A stretch of DNA of 11,593 nt from NCBI GenBank assembly GCA_018830925.1, contig JAHJRK010000264.1, forward strand, positions 1 to 11,593, in the 5' to 3' direction. Position numbers and translations under genes: made by a program. The first letter of the stretch is position 1. The number at the start of each line of letters is the position of its first letter. Source of the stretch: Pseudomonadota bacterium. Its GTDB lineage: Bacteria; Desulfobacterota; Desulfobacteria; Desulfobacterales; RPRI01. The notes beneath the pieces are model-generated. The model ran no database searches. It was not told the DNA's origin and was given only the letters and a program-made list of their open reading frames with translations. Of the stretch, positions 8,325 to 11,593 are shown piece by piece.

Positions 8325-8581
8325 TACCAAATACCATGTCATGTCTTATAGTTAACTTAAGTGGTGCACTTTGAAGTTGAATTCACCTATTTTTAATTAG
8401 GTTTAATAGTTTAATATGTCCTCTAAATTCGTACACGACAAAAGGAATATTATTCGACTTGAATAGTCTATTAGAAATAGATAGTTACAAAAAGTTGTAT
8501 TTTTTATCTTCTTGACCGGAATGAAACATATTGGTATTAACCAGAAAACTACATAATAATATGTTGGGCATGGATAGGGTT

Positions 8582-8608
8582 TGCTACCGGGATAGAACCC
8601 AGGTAGCA
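8582..8608. repeat. Ten-base-pair hairpin upstream of the methyltransferase operon
   Basis: TGCTACC (8582-8588) pairs with GGTAGCA (8602-8608), and inside it GGG (8589-8591) pairs with CCC (8598-8600) around the loop ATAGAA, with one bulged A at 8601. It ends 179 bases before the methyltransferase ATG. It could be a leader RNA structure, an operator, or part of a mobile-element end. It does not fold as a tRNA. Confidence 0.45.
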
Positions 8609-8787
8609 TCATAACGAACACAAGAGCAGTGAAGCCTGCTTCCGAATTAGACCCGCCCCCTACATGCTTTCGGATTCGCTTCACAGTGACAAATCCAGGT
8701 CGTTTGATAAGCCCAAGCCCGGGCTCGCCGTCATGGTCATGAACGATCTGGGCGACGATATAATGAAGGTGTACAGATTGCGAGATC

Positions 8788-9648
8788 ATGCCTACAGACA
8801 CTAGTACAACTCAAGCCGCTCCCCTGAACCAGTCACGCCGTGCGTGGTGGCAGGGAACGTACAAGGGCGATATCTACCGTCACGCACAAGGGGAGATTGT
8901 ACGCGCTGATGCCCTCCACTGCCTGGAGTCGCTACGTGAATCTTGTGCCGACATCGTGTTCCTAGACCCCCCATTCAACCTCGGGAAAAAGTACGGCAAA
9001 AACGGGAGTCGCCACGACCGCAAGAAGGAATCCGAGTACCTTGAGTACATGGGGAAGGTCATTGCGCGCAGTGCCACAGTGCTCAAGGAAGGGGGCGCGT
9101 TATACCTTTACCACATCCCTACATGGGCCATTCGGCTGAGCCCGTACCTGGAGCGACACTTGAACTTTCGTCATTGGATCGCCATCTCCATGAAGAACAG
9201 TTTCGTCCGAGGTGATTACCTGTACCCGGCACACTACGCCCTTCTGTACTACACGAAGGACAAGCCTACGGTGTTCAACCGACCAAAAGTGCCCAAGCCA
9301 ATCTGCTCACGCTGCAAGAAAGATCTACGTGACTACGGCGGCTACAAAGGGTACGTTGCACACGGGATCAACCTCAGTGATGTGTGGGATGATGTTAGCC
9401 CCGTGCGACATCGGAAAACTAAGACCCGCGCAGCCAACGAACTGCCACTCGTAATCCCGGAGCGGGTGATCACCATCAGCGGGTGTAGCGGTGGCCTTGT
9501 AGTTGATCCGTTTGCCGGCTCAGGTACTACAATCCTGGCTGCTATGGCGGCGGGAATGCAGTTTGTGGCAGCGGACTGTGAATCAGAGTATTGCGGGCTC
9601 ATGCACAATCGTGTTTCGGAATATTTGTCAGGGAAAGGAAGCCACTGA
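8788..9648 (+). CDS. Beta-class DNA methyltransferase (probably N6-adenine)
   Basis: It should transfer a methyl group from S-adenosylmethionine to an exocyclic amino group in DNA. In this 286-residue protein the catalytic motif IV, LDPPF (D60-F63), comes first, and the SAM-binding motif I, VVDPFAGSGTT (238-248), comes near the C terminus. This is the order of the beta class; DPPF favours adenine over cytosine. The stretch between them (about 110-220) holds the presumed target-recognition part, including a CSRC pair (C173, C176) that could bind metal with other cysteines or H192. The start is fixed by an in-frame TGA at 8764-8766 with no other ATG between, yet no good Shine-Dalgarno precedes it; a short frame ending at 8804 overlaps the start. 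It is first in a three-gene operon with a GHKL ATPase, arguing for a modification or defence module rather than an orphan. The target sequence is unknown. Confidence 0.93.
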   Translation: MPTDTSTTQAAPLNQSRRAWWQGTYKGDIYRHAQGEIVRADALHCLESLRESCADIVFLDPPFNLGKKYGKNGSRHDRKKESEYLEYMGKVIARSATVLKEGGALYLYHIPTWAIRLSPYLERHLNFRHWIAISMKNSFVRGDYLYPAHYALLYYTKDKPTVFNRPKVPKPICSRCKKDLRDYGGYKGYVAHGINLSDVWDDVSPVRHRKTKTRAANELPLVIPERVITISGCSGGLVVDPFAGSGTTILAAMAAGMQFVAADCESEYCGLMHNRVSEYLSGKGSH

Positions 9649-9649
9649 T

Positions 9650-11014
9650 ATGCCATTAGCCAATGCACACCCCAAGAAGCGGTTCTTTATCCAGATGTTT
9701 ACCCGTGATATCCCCCTACAGGATTGTATCCTTGATCTTATCGACAACTGCATTGACGGTTTGGCCCGTAACGGACAGCTTCAGATGCACACAATCTCGG
9801 ATGACATCTTTGGCCGAGGCTCGAACTCAGTACCAAGGAAGGCAGATCGACCGTATGTACAAATCGAGTTTGGCAGAAATCGTTTTCGAATCATCGACAG
9901 CTGCGGTGGCATCGACTACCAGTACGCGCTGGATGATGTTTTCAACTTCGGGCACAGCATAACAACACGTTCGAAAGAGTACTTGGGCGTCTACGGCGTG
10001 GGTATGAAGCGAGCCCTCTTCAAGATGGGCAAACGATTCGTCATGCAGTCCAAGACTATAAAAAATGGCTTCAAGTGCGACTTGGATGTCGAGAAATGGA
10101 TGACCCAGGATGCCAAGATGGAGGATTGGACCATTGACCTCACAGAGATTCCGGCCGCACGGATACCAGCGCAGGCAGGCACAGAGATTGTAGTAGAACC
10201 CTTGCAGAAGGAGGTAGAGGATCTTCTGTCTTTGCCGCGTTTCGAAAGAGACCTCTCCAAAGCAATTGGGCGGGTCTATGCCTTTCTCGTCGACAAGTAC
10301 GTTCGGATATCAGTGAACGGTGTGGATGTGAAGGCATTCAGCGTCCCTGTTGGCGAGCCGCGTCAGGGACAGACGTCGTATGAGGAGTTTAAGCATGACG
10401 GAGTGAAAGTCCGTATATTTGCAACTCTTTCTACCGTTGGCTCGGGAAATGAGCGCCCTACGAAGGAGAACTCCGGGTGGTATGTGGCGTGTAACGGACG
10501 CCTTATTCTTGTAGCCGACACATCCGAGCTCACTGGATGGGGTGTCAAACCGATGCCGATATGGGTTCCGAAGTACACCTCCTTCATCGGTTTCGTGTTC
10601 TTCGAAGCCAAGAACGCCCTGGAACTGCCGTGGACAACCACAAAGCGTAGTGTGAACGGCGAATCAGCAGTTTACAGAAAAACCATTTCTCGAATGGCCG
10701 TGCTGGCTCGCCCTATACTCACATTCTGCAATCGGAAGTATCCGAGTGATGAGGATCAGGAGCCGATCGAGCGTGAGATTGCGAAGGAAATGAAGCCAAC
10801 TACCATCGCTCAGCTCGTTCGCAAGGCAGGATCAGCATTTATGATCGAGGCACCGAATCAGGCGGCAAAGAGGACGACGGTCTCAGTGCAGTACAATGCA
10901 AAGCAGGTGGACATTGAGAAAATCCGCAAACACCTCCGAAATCCACGTATGGGTGCCGCAAAAATCGGTGAGCATACTTTTGATTACTTTCTGCGCCAGG
11001 AGGGCCTGAAGTGA
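9650..11014 (+). CDS. GHKL (Hsp90/MutL/MORC-like) ATPase
   Basis: This 454-residue protein carries a Bergerat-fold ATPase. The N-box is CILDLIDNCIDG (26-37), with D32-N33 for magnesium and nucleotide. The G1 box is IIDSCGGI (81-88, D83, G86, G87), and the G2 lid motif is GVYGVGMK (113-120). Residues about 205-340 resemble the S5-fold transducer domain of MutL and MORC proteins, and TTKRSVN (330-336) is a candidate for the conserved lysine that reaches the nucleotide. The C-terminal 45 residues (KIRKHLRNPR...TFDYFLRQ) form a helical tail. The position of the usual catalytic glutamate is an aspartate, D29. Such ATPases act as nucleotide-driven clamps or switches. I chose ATG 9650, 1 base after the methyltransferase stop and preceded by AAGGA at 9635-9639. 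An upstream ATG at 9503 in the same frame lies inside the methyltransferase and is not credible. It is not a histidine kinase: no HisKA domain is seen. Confidence 0.88.
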   Translation: MPLANAHPKKRFFIQMFTRDIPLQDCILDLIDNCIDGLARNGQLQMHTISDDIFGRGSNSVPRKADRPYVQIEFGRNRFRIIDSCGGIDYQYALDDVFNFGHSITTRSKEYLGVYGVGMKRALFKMGKRFVMQSKTIKNGFKCDLDVEKWMTQDAKMEDWTIDLTEIPAARIPAQAGTEIVVEPLQKEVEDLLSLPRFERDLSKAIGRVYAFLVDKYVRISVNGVDVKAFSVPVGEPRQGQTSYEEFKHDGVKVRIFATLSTVGSGNERPTKENSGWYVACNGRLILVADTSELTGWGVKPMPIWVPKYTSFIGFVFFEAKNALELPWTTTKRSVNGESAVYRKTISRMAVLARPILTFCNRKYPSDEDQEPIEREIAKEMKPTTIAQLVRKAGSAFMIEAPNQAAKRTTVSVQYNAKQVDIEKIRKHLRNPRMGAAKIGEHTFDYFLRQEGLK

Positions 11015-11517
11015 GTTTCATAGGCAAAAGCCACGAGAAAGTACACTACGAGTTCAGGCCTGCTAAACAGGTTGAGCGTAGGATGCTCCTACATGCATTC
11101 CACGAGTTGAGGGATCTTGGCTACACAATTTCGAACTACGAATACACTGGACTTGGATCGATCTACTTCGTGGATTTTGCCCTTTTCCATCGATATCTTG
11201 GGCTAACACGGATGACGAGTGTCGAGGGAAATAGGGAAATTGATCAACGTGTCGAGTTCAACTGCCCGTACAAGCTTATTAAGGTCATTCACGACGACAT
11301 ATCCGCACAGATAGCCCGTCTTTCTTCCAAACGACGTCATATACTGTGGCTCGATTTTGATTCTATTCTTACCGAAGAGCTTTTGGACGCCGTTCATTTG
11401 GCAGCTACGCAGCTGAGTGTCCGGTCGATCCTCTTGGTTACGGTCGACGTCGAACCTATAAGGATTGACACGACCTGCAAGGTCGTTTTCAATCTATTGT
11501 TCAAGAAGCCCGGATAG
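11011..11517 (+). CDS. Rossmann-fold methyltransferase-like protein, probably 3'-truncated
   Basis: The GTG start at 11011 overlaps the ATPase stop (TGA 11012-11014) and has an excellent AGGAGG at 10998-11003, so the two genes are translationally coupled. The 168 residues run SFIGKSHEKVHYEFRPAKQVERRML, then YEYTGLGSIYFVDF (43-56), which looks like a glycine-rich nucleotide/SAM loop. SVEGN (70-74), with an acidic residue ending strand 2, and ILWLDFDS (111-118), a motif-IV-like strand, follow. This order fits a class I methyltransferase-type Rossmann fold. It ends soon after LLVTVDVEPIRID, where a full protein would be expected to continue, so I infer that the C-terminal half is missing. The final dozen residues (VVFNLLFKKPG) are probably not native. 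Enzymatic function is unproven; it may instead be a structural or sensing partner of the ATPase. Confidence 0.7.
   Translation: MSFIGKSHEKVHYEFRPAKQVERRMLLHAFHELRDLGYTISNYEYTGLGSIYFVDFALFHRYLGLTRMTSVEGNREIDQRVEFNCPYKLIKVIHDDISAQIARLSSKRRHILWLDFDSILTEELLDAVHLAATQLSVRSILLVTVDVEPIRIDTTCKVVFNLLFKKPG
11470..11489 (+). terminator. Terminator-like hairpin inside the end of the third operon gene
   Basis: ACGACC (11470-11475) pairs with GGTCGT (11481-11486) around the loop TGCAA, followed by TTT up to 11489. It coincides with the point where the protein appears to stop being native, so it may mark the junction. The stem is only 6 bp and the T-run is short. Confidence 0.3.
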
Positions 11518-11565
11518 GGCGCACCATTTATTAAGGGTAATGATTTAAGAGGTATCAGGGTGGGT

Positions 11566-11593
11566 TTTGCCGGAGTATAATGTTGCCGGCAAA
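11566..11593. repeat. Inverted repeat at the window edge
   Basis: TTTGCCGG (11566-11573) is exactly complementary to CCGGCAAA (11586-11593) across a 12-base AT-rich spacer, and TTGCCGG is also directly repeated (11567-11573, 11583-11589). It may continue beyond the window. Placed 48 bases after the truncated gene, it could belong to a mobile element or be the stem of a terminator. Confidence 0.45.

Larger units (their letters stand above)
7495..8787. other. Hairpin-rich intergenic region with no convincing gene
   Basis: About 1.3 kb lie between the ligase start and the methyltransferase start. The first 130 bases are AT-rich and should carry the ligase promoter, although no clear -35/-10 pair stands out. 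Bases 7640-7990 are GC-richer and dense in short stems: CCG-GAAA-CGG at 7741-7750 (GNRA-type loop), GCGG/CCGC at 7782-7795, and the larger hairpins listed separately. Bases 8130-8570 turn AT-rich and include the 10-base direct repeat GTTAACTTAA at 8181-8190 and 8351-8360. Short frames on both strands lack ribosome binding sites and recognisable protein character. The abrupt changes in composition suggest remnants of mobile DNA or a recombination junction next to the operon that follows (inference). Confidence 0.6.

Noticed and set aside
8570..8620. Possible tRNA T-arm on the minus strand (GGGTTCTATCCC)
   Set aside because: The loop lacks the TTCRA consensus, the stem does not pair as a 5-bp T-stem, and no D-arm, anticodon arm or acceptor stem can be built around it.
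7495..8787. CRISPR array or intact insertion sequence in the long gap
   Set aside because: No regularly spaced repeats and no transposase frame with DDE or HUH motifs are seen.
8403..8801. Minus-strand frame of 132 codons upstream of the methyltransferase
   Set aside because: Its start lies inside the methyltransferase gene, it runs through the bulged hairpin and AT-rich spacer, has no recognisable domain, and its tail is low-complexity hydrophobic.
9503..9649. Upstream extension of the GHKL ATPase to the ATG at 9503
   Set aside because: It would overlap the methyltransferase motif I region in another frame; the ATG at 9650 has a ribosome binding site and begins the conserved part.
11396..11593. 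Open minus-strand frame running in from the right edge
   Set aside because: It has no start codon in view and overlaps the third operon gene; it ends without any recognisable motif and is best explained as an antisense frame.

Overview
The window reads as chromosome of a Gram-negative, probably anaerobic bacterium, most likely of the Desulfobacterota/Deltaproteobacteria type. This is inferred from an RND efflux pump of the MdtB/MdtC kind, an outer-membrane-type lipoprotein with a CHAT protease domain, a small secreted DUF2845-like protein and a FadD-like acyl-CoA ligase. No rRNA, tRNA or other taxonomic marker is present, so the assignment is tentative.

Layout. Positions 2-1066 hold the C-terminal third of an RND inner-membrane pump. 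Next, on the same strand, are a stand-alone glycerol kinase (1158-2630), a small exported protein (2705-3061), a 367-base gap, and a 760-residue lipoprotein joining TPR-like helical repeats to a CHAT caspase-like domain (3429-5711). A convergent acyl-CoA ligase occupies 5842-7494 on the minus strand. It is followed by about 1.3 kb with no convincing gene (7495-8787), which is rich in hairpins and includes a perfect 20-base palindrome.

The accessory part is a tight plus-strand operon from 8788 to 11517. It encodes a beta-class DNA methyltransferase (motif DPPF first, FAGSGT later), a GHKL/MORC-like ATPase starting 1 base after the methyltransferase stop, and a third protein whose GTG start overlaps the ATPase stop. 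The third protein looks like the N-terminal half of a Rossmann-fold, methyltransferase-like protein and is probably cut off at its 3' end near 11480. The gene order and coupling suggest a DNA-modification-linked defence or epigenetic module in which the methyltransferase marks DNA and the ATPase acts as a sensor or clamp. No nuclease is visible in the window. This cassette is the best candidate here for a poorly described system.

The remaining genes look like ordinary chromosomal genes without an obvious common pathway. Glycerol kinase has no glpF or glpD beside it, and the ligase has no beta-oxidation neighbours.
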